A stretch of DNA of 64,000 nt from Chionoecetes opilio (GCA_016584305.1 JACEEZ010025355.1:386001-450000); one strand, 5' to 3'; counted from the first letter of the stretch, positions 12,083 through 23,233 are shown. Notes: a model not told the origin generated them from the sequence alone. Numbers and translations are program-made.

Positions 12083-12407
12083 AACATAAGAAAATAAGGA
12101 AGCTACAAGAGGCCGTGAGACCTACACGAGATAGTTCCTGTTACTTAACACTGCCTACATCCACCTTTTATCCCCATACATGAATTAATCCAGCCTCCTT
12201 TTAACCCTTTGAGACCTAGAACGTAATTTCCATTGTAATTTGGGTAACATTAGACGCTTTTTAGTGAATATAAGAAATATCCTTGACCACTAACTAATTT
12301 GGTATATTCAGTTACTTTTCATAATTTTATGGCTCGACAACACACGATTTTTTTATAGCAAAGGAAAGACCTGGGTGTGAAGGGGTTAAAGCTCCCTATT
12401 GACTCCG
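12083..12407 (-). mobile_element. LINE 3' tail split by a TTAA MITE
   Basis: Antisense LINE tail from ACATAAGAAAATAAGGAAGC through CCATACATGAATTAATCCAG, CCTCC, then interrupted at 12201 and resumed at 12390 with AGCTCCCTATTGACTCCGTG. The uninterrupted equivalent is at 42430-42640 and, more diverged, 14896-15180. Confidence 0.85.
12201..12389 (+). mobile_element. 214-bp TTAA MITE, copy 2, inside a LINE tail
   Basis: Flanked by TTAA at 12201-12204 and 12386-12389. The LINE tail on both sides joins as CCTCCTTTTAAAGCTCC, which is found without the insert at 42547-42562. The copy is internally shortened relative to 14339-14552. Confidence 0.9.
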
Positions 12408-12611
12408 TGACGGGGGGAAGGGCCGGAAAGGGGGCGAGAGGTGGAGTAGGTTGACCCGAGGCGAGGGAGGAACCGGTCTGCAGGTGTGTTACGTCACCGC
12501 ACGACCCACGGATGCCCGACGGCGAGGCGATACCACCACCATGCCACACAGTCCACTCCATCCACTACCCTCTCAACCAAGGATAGTATGTAGAGGATAG
12601 GAGGAAGGATA

Positions 12612-12657
12612 GTACTTTATATAATAGCAAAGGAAAGATCTGGGCGTGAAGAGGTTA
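12612..12657 (+). mobile_element. TTAA MITE end fragment, copy 3
   Basis: Only the right end remains: AATAGCAAAGGAAAGATCTG then GGCGTGAAGAGGTTAA. Confidence 0.75.
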
Positions 12658-12880
12658 ATCGCTTTAGGTATCTCTCCCAGAATCGTACTGCTATCGCGTT
12701 CCTGACTACCCACGCGTACCCTGGGCCTGGCTGGTTCCCTGTGGCCCTGGGCATTAGAGGTTGGTCGTGTTACTGCTGCGGCGGGTGTGGTGGGGGCGTG
12801 AGGGGGGGGCAGCTGTGTTAGGGTGGGGAGCAGTGTCACCATTGTGTTGGGGCAGCGGCTGTGAGCAAAGATGATAATTA

Positions 12881-13055
12881 TAAAATCGTCTGTTGTTAGC
12901 TATAAAATTACGAAAAGTAACTAAATAAACCAAATTAGTTAGTCGACAAGGATACTAAACAGGTCATATCTATAAAACATTGCTTATATTCATTTAAATA
13001 GTCTAATGGTAGCCAAAGTACAATGGAAATTACGTTCTGGGCCTCAAGGGGTTAA
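12881..13055 (-). mobile_element. TTAA MITE, copy 4 (truncated)
   Basis: Antisense copy from AAATCGTCTGTTGTTAGC to GGCCTCAAGGGGTTAA. The terminus that would carry the AGATCTGGGC motif is missing. Confidence 0.85.
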
Positions 13056-13294
13056 GGAGAAAGTTTGTGAAAAAGAGACACTAAAGGCAAATCGCCACTC
13101 CCAACACGCTGCGGGAAGACATGAGTGCCAGGCGTGCCAGTGTGTCCTTGGGGGTTGTTTGCGTAGTAGGCACCGCCACCACCACCACCGCCACCCACAC
13201 TAAATACCTCGCCGCGCTCCCTCCACCCCGTGACGTGGAGCTGCTCTTTAGGAGAGGCACCAAGGGGCGGCGTACACAAGATGCTTGAAGTTTC

Positions 13295-13350
13295 TTTGTG
13301 TGTATGTGTGTGTGTGTATGTATGTGTGTGTATGTGTGTGTGTGTGTATT
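13295..13350. repeat. (TG/TATG) microsatellite
   Basis: GTGTATGTGTGTGT-type repeat; a shorter TG run is at 13509-13540. Confidence 0.9.
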
Positions 13351-13372
13351 TACTTAGTTGTGTTTTACAGAG

Positions 13373-13510
13373 CTACATTAGTGTGGTCCCGTCTCCATAT
13401 CTACATTTTTCCAGTCTTTCCTTCAACGGGTGCACATTCTTTGCCGATATCACCTCCTCATTTAGTCCATTCCAAACTTCCACATTTCTATGAGGGAAGC
13501 TATACTTCTC
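13373..13510 (-). pseudogene. LINE reverse-transcriptase C-terminal fragment (family B)
   Basis: The minus strand encodes KYSFPHRNVEVWNGLNEEV, followed by ISAKNVHPLKERLEK. The pattern 'fF--Rvv-vWN-Lp--vv-a-s---Fk-rLd' is the typical C-terminal end of CR1/jockey-type LINE polymerases. It differs in sequence from the copy at 13764. Only the C-terminal end is present, so it is a dead fragment. Confidence 0.65.
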
Positions 13511-13763
13511 GTGTGTGTGTGTGTGTGTGTGTGTGTGACTGTGTGGTAAAAAATGCACTTACTTCCTCATGTGTGGTAATGTTTATCAAGTAGGTGGAGT
13601 CTTCCCCTTGCCCCAAGAACCTAATAGGGCGGCAGACCCACTCATAGGGCCGCAAGACCAAGGGGTTTCAAGGCCACGGTGTTTTGTGTCCCTCGAGGTG
13701 CATAAAAAGCTTCCAACACTTGCGGCAGGTGGCAACAGTAGCAGGTGGTGGTGGTGGTAGGTT

Positions 13764-14025
13764 TGAAGTATATGGATGGTAGATTTAAAAAGGAAATAAG
13801 GAAAAAATGGTTCACAAATAGGGTGGTAAATGATTGGAATGGACTCGGTCGTCAGGTTGTTAGCGCGGAGTCAATAGGGAGCTTTACAAGGAGGCTAGAT
13901 AATTTCATGGATGGGGATGATAGGTGGATGTAGGTAGTGTTAAGTAACAGGAACTACCACATGTAGGTCTCACTGCCTCTTGTAGCTTCCTTATTTTCTT
14001 ATTTTCTTATGTTCTTATGTTCCTA
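13764..14025 (+). pseudogene. LINE polymerase C-terminus and 3' tail (family A)
   Basis: A plus-strand frame to the stop at 13931-13933 encodes RFKKEIRKKWFTNRVVNDWN then GLGRQVVSAESIGSFTRRLD, the conserved C-terminal signature of CR1/jockey-like LINE reverse transcriptases. It is followed by the family's short 3' untranslated tail ending TTCTTATTTTCTTATGTTCTTATG. The element is truncated at 5'. The same tail is scattered through the window (3655, 8661, 11650, 12083, 14553, 14896, 39828, 42430), so this is the most informative copy. Confidence 0.75.
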
Positions 14026-14338
14026 TGGTGGTGGTAGGGAGATGGACATAGTTTCGCCTCACTCTATGTCGCTCCCACCCTGCAGCTGCGTTTGTGACAC
14101 GTGTAACCGAAACCCAACCCTCAGGACACAACCACTTGAGCTCCGCCTTGAGATCTGGAGCGTCAATCGTGTATAGGGACCAACGCATGTATAAGAATCC
14201 TCAAACTACCCTGATATGCGCCGGGAGTGCCTCATCAGTGCGCGGGATTCTAAATTTGGGATGCTGTGTCGCTAATAGACAAACCTACACTCCAGATTAA
14301 CCTTTCACATATTTGTTGCTGTTCTTAATATTTATCTT
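14026..14338. other. Intronic sequence without recognised features
   Basis: Mixed-composition sequence. The short ORF at 14094-14300 has no recognisable motif. Confidence 0.4.
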
Positions 14339-14552
14339 TTAACCCCGTCACGCCCAGATCTTTCCTTTGCTATGAAAAATTGTTTGTTGTTAACCATAAA
14401 ATTACAAAAAAGTAACTAAATAAACCAAATTAGCTAGTGGACAAGGATACTAAACAGGTCATATCTATAAAAACATTGCTTATATTCATTAAAAATCATC
14501 TAATGGTGGTCAAATTACAATGGAAATTACGTTCTGGGCCTCAAGGGGTTAA
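14339..14552 (-). mobile_element. 214-bp TTAA MITE, copy 5 (full length)
   Basis: Complete antisense copy with TTAA at 14339-14342 and 14549-14552. The ends TTAACCCCGTCACGCCCAGA and, reversed, TTAACCCCTTGAGGCCCAGA form an imperfect 18-20 bp terminal inverted repeat. It has no coding capacity. Confidence 0.92.
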
Positions 14553-14605
14553 GAACATAAGAAAATAAGGAAGCTACAAGAGGCCACGAGACCTACACGC
14601 GTTTT
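14553..14605 (-). mobile_element. LINE 3'-tail fragment
   Basis: ACATAAGAAAATAAGGAAGC then TACAAGAGGCCACGAGACCT, immediately next to the TTAA of MITE copy 5. Confidence 0.75.
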
Positions 14606-14895
14606 ACACGTGATCCTGCAATCGCTTTATCTACTTCTATTTATTTATTCATTTATGTATCATCTTTTTATTTTGTGTTCAAGGGCGTTCACGTGCCCCA
14701 ACCACAAAGCTATATATTACAATGCAGCGCAGTAACAATATCACAAAACCCGTTCCTCCCTCGCTGATTACCCGTGTCCCCTCAACGCTCTTAAAAAAAA
14801 ATGACCTTGACTAAATTCAACACCAGTCTCTAAACCACCAAGCTGTCTGTCCCTCCGCTGTCTGGGTGAAGGCTGTTGTCCCCTCCCCCAGGCAG

Positions 14896-15180
14896 ATACA
14901 TAAGAACATAATAAAATAAGGAAACTACAAGAGGCCATGAGACATACACGTTGGTTATAGTTCCTGTTACTTAACATTACTTACATCCACCGTTCATCCC
15001 CATCCATGAAATTATCCAGCCTCCTTTATCTAACTCCCTATTGACTCCGCACTAACTCCCTGACGACTGAGTCCATTCCAATCATTTACCACCCTATTTG
15101 TGAACCAGTTTTTCCCTATTTCCTTTTTAAATCTACGTTTTCTTTCCTTTTCCTTAGTTTCCTTTCTCGTGTTTTCTCCT
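14896..15180 (-). pseudogene. LINE polymerase C-terminus and tail (family A)
   Basis: The antisense of this segment encodes RRFKKEIGKNWFTNRVVNDW then NGLSRQGVSAESIGS before a stop, followed by the usual tail. It is a decayed 5'-truncated copy of the LINE at 13764-14025. Confidence 0.75.
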
Positions 15181-16250
15181 TAAGGGCTGCGAACCTTCTC
15201 ACTCTTGCCGCTTACTAACACTTAATTTGGCGGCTGGAGGTGATAAGAGCCACCTGGAGGCGAAGACTAGAGGAGGCAGGAGGGGGAAAGACCTGGCACC
15301 GTGCCCAGTCTGCTTTGGAGGTTAGGAGGGTACTCACTCCAGCCCCATGCAGGGACAGACAGGTACTAGAATCTTCAGTTTGAGTAATAGTAGTAGTAGT
15401 AGGTGTTGTTGTTGTTGTGGCGGTGTTGATATGGACGACCTTCTTGCTGTTGTCGTCGCTTCTGTTGTTGTTCTTGCTGTTCTTGCTGTTCTTGTTGTTA
15501 TTTAACCCTTTTTTCATCGTCCTCGTTTTTTGTTCTTCTGTTAATCGCAACTGTTGTTCATTCCTGTAATTTCTCATTTGTATCATTATTATTATTTTAT
15601 AGTGGTTGTTGTTACGGCTGTTTGTCTATACCGGTGAGTGGTTCCGCGTTACGTTCCGTCAAGCCCCAGTGTTCCGTAAAGGCCCACGCTGAGGGTTCCG
15701 CCAGAGGAGCCACATATGTTTTCATCACTCGTCAAGTTTTGTCATATTCAAATTTTGTTCATATGGAAACCAATCATCAAACTAAGAACTCTTTTACATA
15801 CCAAAATATTTCTCTTGTAGCTAATTAGAGAAATCACCAGAATCAAGGACTGTCTTAATCCCGGGATGTCGTGGTTTTGATCAAGGATAATATAGATATA
15901 GGATAATATACAAGGATACAATATTGTCCTTTGTTTTGATATATACCTCTGCCTCACATCACCACTCATCGTCACCTTTCTGTATTATCACTGTCTTTAT
16001 AATTCTGTTTTAGGCGACCTTGATTCAATTTTTTTAAGGTCACGGGCATAGTCTGTGTGTCTCGCGGTCTTTGTGTGCTCCTCCATGTCAACCTTTGCTG
16101 TTCCCTTCCCCCTCTTCCTCCTCCCTCCTCCTCCTCCTCCTCTTCTTCCTCCCCCTCTTCCTCCTCCTCCTCTTCTTCCTCCCCCTCTTCCTCCGCACAC
16201 TCTTCCTCCTCCACCTCTCCTACATTAGCAAAGGATCGACTTTTCTATTC
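15181..16250. other. Intronic sequence with GTT and CCT triplet runs
   Basis: Contains (GTT)n-like sequence at 15390-15500 and (CCT/CTT)n at 16105-16200. The segment 15874-15935 carries CAAGGATAATAT/ATTGTCCTTTG inverted words. No gene recognised. Confidence 0.5.
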
Positions 16251-16462
16251 TTAACCCCTTGAGGCCCAGAACGTAATTTCCATTGTAATTTAGGTACCAT
16301 TAGATAATTTTTAGTGAATATAAGCAATGTTTTTATAGATATGACCTGTTTAGTATCCTTGTCCACTAGCTAATTTGATATATTCAGTTACTTTTCGTAA
16401 TTGTATGGGTAACAACAGACGATTTTATATAGCAAAGGAAAGATCTGGGCATGAAGGGGTTA
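16251..16462 (+). mobile_element. TTAA MITE, copy 6
   Basis: TTAACCCCTTGAGGCCCAGA at the left end and GATCTGGGCATGAAGGGGTT at the right; the right target site reads TTAG. Confidence 0.9.
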
Positions 16463-16724
16463 GCATACATTTCGTAGAATCTCACTTGCCTCATGTGAAC
16501 CCTGTCGATATTTCGGATATATTTGGCATTTTCAGTAACCTTTCCTCCTAGAGCGATGTTTAGCGGCTGAGTGAGGTTGCTGATAAAAAACAAGAGAAAA
16601 GAGAGAAAAACACTGACATTAATAAAACAATTCATTGATCTATTTCCTAATCAACAGCGATTTGGTAACAAGGAAACGTTTGAAATCACGATCAGAAATG
16701 TTATTCACGACACTCTCTCATTCT

Positions 16725-17060
<336 letters not shown>

Positions 17061-17303
17061 TATCGATAGAAGTAATCTGTTCGCTATCGGTAATAGGTAG
17101 TTCCATATAGGTAAGCGTTTTGTCACGGGGATGCATCGTTAACTCTACGTCATACGAGACCCCTGGATACGAAGCCCCTGGGATCTGGGTGCCTCGCGTC
17201 ATACCGCTTGTCGTGGGGACTTAATTCATGCATCAGTCTTTGCTTAGGAGACAGGCGAGGATGTTATACAAGAAAGGAAAGGAAGAAAGACGTCAGGTGA
17301 GAC

Positions 17304-17340
17304 CAAGGATAATATACAAGACCTCTATATACTATCCTTG
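17304..17340. repeat. Small hairpin CAAGGATA...TATCCTTG
   Basis: Inverted repeat with arms CAAGGATAATATA and TATACTATCCTTG. Related words occur at 40916-40950, 15874-15935 and 12577-12600. Confidence 0.5.
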
Positions 17341-17439
17341 ATATTTGGGTGAGACTGAGTGAGGTGGGAATGCGAGAAAGACCAATGAAAGAGAAATGAA
17401 AAAGGAGAAAAGTAATGGGATAGAAGAATCGGAAATGTA

Positions 17440-17440
<1 letters not shown>

Positions 17441-17474
<34 letters not shown>

Positions 17475-17545
17475 CAGAGTGAAGTGGGATGAAGAGGGAA
17501 GGAGAAAAAGGAAGAAAGCAATGGGACAGAAGAGTCAGAAATGTA

Positions 17546-17606
<61 letters not shown>
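17441..17606. repeat. (GA)n tracts with duplicated spacer
   Basis: GA runs at 17441-17472 and 17547-17605, separated by GTCAGAGTGAAGTGGGATGA-type sequence that is repeated after the second tract (17614-17660). Confidence 0.85.
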
Positions 17607-17615
<9 letters not shown>

Positions 17616-17909
17616 TCAGAGTGAAGTGGGATGAAGAGAGAGAAGGAGAAAAGGGAAGAAAGCTGGATGAGAGAGCAGCAGAGGGAAAAAGAAGGTGACT
17701 GAACTGAAGAAGTGACAGGAGGAGGAGGAGAGGTAAGAGCGAAGAGGAGGCGGGGGGATGGGGGCCCGTGGGGGGTTATGGAGTGGACAACAGAGGACGA
17801 CGTCTTAAGGGATCGAAATGGAGGAAGGAGGAAAGAAAGGATAGGAAGAGACGGAGGAGAAAAGAGAAAAGATGGGGTGAGGAAATCGGGAGGAAGGGTA
17901 ATAATTTAA

Positions 17910-19565
17910 GGCCCCCATCCACGGTACGATTGGTCGTACGATCTGATCCAACAGACCTGATCCGATGGATTTCCTACCACCCACTAACGATCCGACTGCA
18001 CCGATCCGATCCTCAAGACCAGTTCAGTTGGTGATAGAAACGGTGGAGAGCGGTTCTCATGATGGGTCTATGCAACGAGGATCGAATTACTTTTGATGGA
18101 ATCTGATCCCACAACTGAGGAGCGTAAACATCATCCGCGTTCACACTAAATTTCACAGAGGCAGTTATTTTCTTAATATATTTCCGGCACACACTTCTCA
18201 TATAGTTTTTTTTTTTTTTTTTACTTTTTCAACATTAGCCTCACTCGCTCACTGTCGCTCCTCGAGTTTCTCTACCAATAGGTGTCTTGCACTGACGTCA
18301 CGACCTAGCGTCTTCAAGCCAAATGCCGCCGTCTTCAAGCCAAATGCCGCCCGTCGGAGCGAGCTGGAGGACCAACAAACTCCACTTGCCGCCCGTGTTT
18401 GCCAGCTTATGATAATTTTCCCCTACCAAATATATGTTTATCAGTATAAAAGATATACTGTTGTCTTCGGAAATGTTTGTACTATAATATTATCAAATAA
18501 AAAACCGTAAAGCACACTAAAGAAAGGCCATTATGAGACTCACAAGAAATATGCATGAACTTAATATTCACCAGCGCCAGCTCCCATTTAATATTTTGAT
18601 CGAAAACTTTTTACATGGACAATGTCAATAGAAGCGGAATTTCATTAGCTTTCCATTGATATATTTCGCTATCTGATAAATGAATTAGAACCATGTATAA
18701 ATTAGCGTTAACTAAATAAATAACCTCATCAATCGGGAAAAATTACCCGATATCATGATGTTATTTATTTAGTTAACGCTAATTTATGCATGGTTCTAAT
18801 TTATTTATCAGATAACGAAATATATCGATGGAAAGCTAATGAAATTCTGCTTCTATTGACATTGTCCATGTAAAAAGTTTTCGAGCAAAATATTAAATGG
18901 GAGCTGGAGTTGGTGAATATTAAGTTAATGCATATTTCTTGAGTCTCATAATGGCCTTTCTTTAGTGTGTTTTACGGTTTTTTATTTGATAATATTATAG
19001 AACAAGCATTTCCGAAGACAACAGTATATCTTTTATACTGATAAACATATCTTTGGTAGGGGAAAATTATCATAAGCTGGCAAACACGGGCGGCAAGTGG
19101 AGTTTGTTGGTCCTCCAGCTTGCATTTCCCGCTCCTGTCGCAGCCACAACAAGGGCTGTGATGTCACGTACAAGACACCTTTACTTCATAAGTTGCATTT
19201 TTCTTAAATTTATCCATTTACTCTTTGCTTTTTATTTCCCACAAACATTCAGTTTCTATATAATTGGATGAATTCTGTCCAAAAGTGCTTCTCATTAAAG
19301 AAACAATATTCATCTTGGTAGTCCTCTCGCGACGTTGTCAGTGGCGAAACTGACGGCTGGCCTCACGATCAGCACACTCACGGTGCGATCCGGTCTGAAC
19401 CGGATGATCTGTCGGATCTAAAAACCAAACACTGCTTGGTCGCCATCCGACCAGCTGTCAGTCGGTCGGACAGACCAAAATCACCCCACACACGATCCAA
19501 TCTGGTTGGATCCAACCAGATCTGTCCGATGGTCGTACGACCAGATCGCACCGTGGATGGGGGCC
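17910..19565. mobile_element. 1.66-kb TTAA element with GGCCCCCATCCACGG ends
   Basis: Left end GGCCCCCATCCACGGTACGA and right end, reversed, GGCCCCCATCCACGGTGCGA, with TTAA on both sides (17906-17909, 19566-19569). Subterminal regions are rich in GATCC(A/G)A and CGTACGA words. There is no transposase ORF, so it is non-autonomous. A separate 0.9-kb palindromic element (18281-19179) occupies its middle. Confidence 0.85.
18281..19179. mobile_element. Palindromic foldback element, copy 1
   Basis: Two arms of about 430-440 bp are near-perfect reverse complements, meeting around 18720-18770 (AATCGGGAAAAATTACCCGAT). Termini are GGTGTCTTGCACTGACGTCA and, at the other end, TGATGTCACGTACAAGACAC then C. 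There is no coding capacity. The same element is at 43439-44341 and 50486-51389. Confidence 0.92.
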
Positions 19566-19569
19566 TTAA

Positions 19570-19980
19570 ATTAGGAAGAAGAGGAGATCGAGGGAGAAGG
19601 GAAAAATCAAGATCAATAGACTTTTGATGGGTTTCTCCACGGCTAAACTTAAATTTTCCTCTGGTGCGCGTGACGTCGATTAAAAGTGTCTATTAATCTT
19701 GGTAAAAATGACAGAGAATGGAGACTTGAGGGAGGGAAACGGGAGGAGGGAAGAAAGAAAGAATAGGAGACGGAGAAAATAAGAGAAAGGATGAGGTCTT
19801 GAGAGGAAATCGGGAAGAGGGACAAAGAAAGGACGGAGAGGAGATCGAAGAGGAAGGAAAATATGACAGAGAGAACGGAGACTTGAGGGAGGGAAACGGG
19901 AGGGAAGAAAAAAGGATAGAAGGAGAGAGGAGAAAAGAGAAAAAATGAGGAGGACTTGAGAGAGGGAAGGAGGAGGGATT
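19570..19980. other. Purine-rich intronic sequence
   Basis: GAGGGAGGGAAACGGGAGG-type purine repeats (two rough copies near 19727 and 19887). No gene. Confidence 0.6.
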
Positions 19981-20092
19981 GCCAAGGGAAGTGTTGACAA
20001 GATTGTTACCTATAGAGAGGCGACGGCGATGAAGTTGAAGAGGACCCAATGAAGCAATACTAAGCGTCAAAGGTCACAAGAAGAAGAAGAAG
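19981..20092 (+). mobile_element. SINE-like repeat with (AAG)n tail, copy 1
   Basis: Runs from GCCAAGGGAAGTGTTGACAA to GCGTCAAAGGTCACAAGAAG with an AAG tail. Same family at 23234-23331 and 33849-33948, all on plus. Confidence 0.8.
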
Positions 20093-20384
20093 GAGTGAGG
20101 TATTTCCTTGGGTGGGTGGGTGGGTGGGGCGCAGAGTGTATGAGAGAGCGGGAGCCGTAAAAGGGCTGACGTGCCTGGCGTGAGTCTGCTCATGGAGGAC
20201 GGGACGCGGGGAATCGAGGAACCATCCTAGCGTCCGTGTTCGTGACCCAGCCTTGGAAACACCGGCATGACCCCTTCCCCTCTCCCCTTGCCCCTCTCTG
20301 TCGCTGTCAGTACCTCCTACCCCCCCGGCATGACCCCCCCCTTCCTGGCAGTACCTGTTATTGAGCCAGTCTCCAAACTCTCCA

Positions 20385-20660
20385 TCAACGCAACCTTTCA
20401 TCCCCCAACAATAATGCAGGCTGAGGCAAAATTAAGATAAGACAAGGAAGACAAGGGGTATGATTATCCCTCTGTACGTATCCAAGTATCTAAGTATAGC
20501 CACATTCCTTGCTTTGTATTCATATTTCTAGTTTCCTTCCTCAACGCAACCTTTCATCGCCTAACAATATTGCAGGCTGTTGCAAAAGAATGATGCTACA
20601 AGGAAAACGCGGTCTATGATTATCCCTCTGTACGTATCTAAGTATAGTTACATTCCTTGC
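20385..20660. repeat. 156-bp tandem duplication
   Basis: Two diverged copies from TCAACGCAACCTTTCATC to GTATAGTTACATTCCTTGC, offset 156 bp. Confidence 0.8.
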
Positions 20661-20857
20661 GAGGCTGATATTTTTGTAATTTGTTCATTTATAACCATAA
20701 TAGGACACAGATGAAGATACAAAATGACACAGGCTCTCCAGATAGCCCCTTTTAACTTTCCTGAAATTATGGATGAAGAAATGTAAGTATGAACGCCACC
20801 AAACGTCTGTAAATCGAAAAGAAACATTGCACTGACGACTTTAGTGTTATTACGGTA
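20661..20857 (-). mobile_element. TA-flanked MITE, truncated copy
   Basis: Matches the right half of the element at 59469-59943 (GACACAGATGAAGA, CTCTCCAGATAGCCCC, GACTTTAGTGTTAT) and keeps the TACGG terminus followed by TA at 20856. The left terminus is absent. Confidence 0.75.
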
Positions 20858-21251
20858 TATGTATGTATTCATATTTTCAGTTTCCTTCCAAGTCATCGCC
20901 CTCTGCACTGCCCGGGGAGAGAACGGGTTTTGGGTCACTCTCATACCACCAGAGTCAACGTTCCTTCCCTTGTCTTGTGTTCCCAGCCGTGTATTCCTCC
21001 CTCGCCCCTCCCTCGCACGCCCAAATCCCATCACATCCTCGCTTTTCCAGTCCCGTCCATCACCCTTGACCGTCACAGCTGTCCAAGGTCACTCGCCCTC
21101 GCCCTGGCTGTATCCGGTGTGGCCGTGAATCAGTGGAATTGTCAGGATCAATTCATTTAGTCTTTTTATAGCGGGCGCGTCGTGCAATCCCGGTGTGACG
21201 ATGTAGAAGATGCGCTGTCCCGGTTGGTCCAGCGCAGAATTTGATATTTTT

Positions 21252-21521
21252 AAATTTAACCTACCCTGACCTTACCTAACCTCCCAAACCTAAACCTATC
21301 CTAATTTACATAACATAAAATAACATAAAATAACCACCTCAACCTGGGCCCAACCACAGCCTCTCTGCGATAAGTGAGACACATAAATTTAATCTACCCT
21401 GATCTTACCTAACCTACCAAACCTAAACCTATCCTAATTTACATAACATAGAATAACATAAAATAACCACAGAACCTCAACCTGGGCCCAACCACAGCCT
21501 CTCTGCGATAAGTGAGACACG
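21252..21521. repeat. 133-bp tandem duplication
   Basis: Two copies of a unit running from AAATTTAACCTACCCTGACC to CTCTGCGATAAGTGAGACAC. Confidence 0.9.
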
Positions 21522-21750
21522 CAATGAGGGCCCGGGAATTACCGATAACCGCAACGGAGACAAAAACATGGCATGGTGAAGCTTTTAAGCCTGAATCTGA
21601 GGGATAAATATTTACCTCAATAAGGCTAATACACACAAAGCGTTACTGACAACAGTGTTTGCTTGATAGTTTTACTTTGCTACGCTGGTTAGATGCAGGA
21701 GTGACGGGGTGGGGCGGAGCAGGCAGGCAGGCAGGGGGTTGCATGACTAG

Positions 21751-22388
21751 GCGATAATCTCATGCTCCCACCCACCCATGAATATGTTTATCTTTAATCA
21801 TGACTATGGCGATAATCTCATGCTCCCACCCACCCATGAATATGTTTATCTTTAATCATGACTATGGCGATAATCTCATGCTCCCACCCACCCATGAATA
21901 TGTTTAGCTTTAATCATGACTATGGCGATAATCTCATGCTCCCACCCACCCATGAATATGTTTATCTTTCATCATGACTATGGCGATAATCTCATGCTCC
22001 CACCCACCCATGAATATGTTTATCTTTCATCATGACTATGGCGATAATCTCATGCTCCCACCCACCCATGAATATGTTTATCTTTAATCATGACTATGGC
22101 GATAATCTCATGCTCCCACCCACCCATGAATATGTTTATCTTTAATCATGACTATGGCGATAATCTCATGCTCCCACCCACCCATGAATATGTTTATCTT
22201 TAATCATGACTATGGCGATAATCTCATGCTCCCACCCACCCATGAATATGTTTATCTTTAATCATGACTATGGCGATAATCTCATGCTCCCACCCACCCA
22301 TGAATATGTTTATCTTTCATCATGACTATGGCGATAATCTCATGCTCCCACCCACCCATGAATATGTTTATCTTTCATCATGACTATT
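21751..22388. repeat. 58-bp minisatellite, 11 copies
   Basis: Very uniform 58-bp units beginning GCGATAATCTCATGCTCCCA and ending AATCATGACTATG; variants are limited to a few positions (TTTATC/TTTAGC, TTTAAT/TTTCAT). High identity suggests recent expansion. Confidence 0.97.
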
Positions 22389-22745
22389 GTTACACATTGT
22401 TACACATTATTTACCTGTACATAAACTCCTCAACAAAATCAACACCCTTGAACTTGTATCTGTCCAGAAGAATGCAAGCAAGTTCTTCCCATGCTTGACT
22501 AGACTAGTTTTTTTCCTCTTCACGTGCCAACTGAGGGAGAAAAAACACGCTGACCATTGTCATAGGAGGACATTTGAGCCTGCCTTGATGTCCTCGTCGA
22601 GTTATGAGGCAGAGTCAATGCAGACAATGCTAATTAAAATGTTCATCCCTGATAGGTAACGCCTCTAACCCGTATTTGGGGCAACGAAGGTTATACATTA
22701 GCCTTATTAATCTAGGATACGCCATCAAAAACTTTGCAGCCAAGG
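22389..22745. other. Intronic sequence, nothing recognised
   Basis: Mixed composition between the 58-bp minisatellite and a GTA array. The 90-codon frame at 22387-22659 has no known motif. Confidence 0.4.
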
Positions 22746-22749
22746 ATAC

Positions 22750-22896
22750 TATACTCGTAGTAGTAAGAATAGCGATAGTAGTAGTAGAAGTGGTAGTAAG
22801 TAGTGCTGGTAGTAGTGGTAGTAGTAGTGGTAGTAGTAGTAGAAGTGATAGTAGTAGTAGTAGTAGTGGTGGTGGTAGAACAGTGTAGTGGTAGTG

Positions 22897-22927
<31 letters not shown>

Positions 22928-23120
22928 TAGTAGTAGTGGTGGTGGTAGTGGTATTACAGTGTAGTAGTAGTAGTAGTAGTAGTAGTAGTACAGTGTAGTA
23001 GAATTAATATTAATGGTAGTAGTAGTAGTAGTAGTAATAGTGGTGGTAGTACACTGTAGTAGTAGTGGTAGTAGTAGTAGTAGTGGTGGTGGTAGTACAG
23101 TGTAATAGTAGTAGTAGTTT
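22750..23120. repeat. (GTA/GTG) trinucleotide array
   Basis: GTAGTAGTGGTAG repeats with recurring ACAGTGTAGT words; ORFs are artefacts. Confidence 0.93.
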
Positions 23121-23233
23121 GTATTATCCTTGCCTGCAACTGACTCCACCTCCCTGGCTGGCGCACGATGCAACCCTTAAATCAGATTACCGTACGTGAC
23201 ATTTTCGTTATCAGCTAAGATCCCAAGTGAAAT

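Noticed and set aside
21751..22388. CRISPR-like regularly spaced repeats
   Set aside because: Units are contiguous 58-bp tandem repeats with no variable spacers, in a eukaryotic intron.
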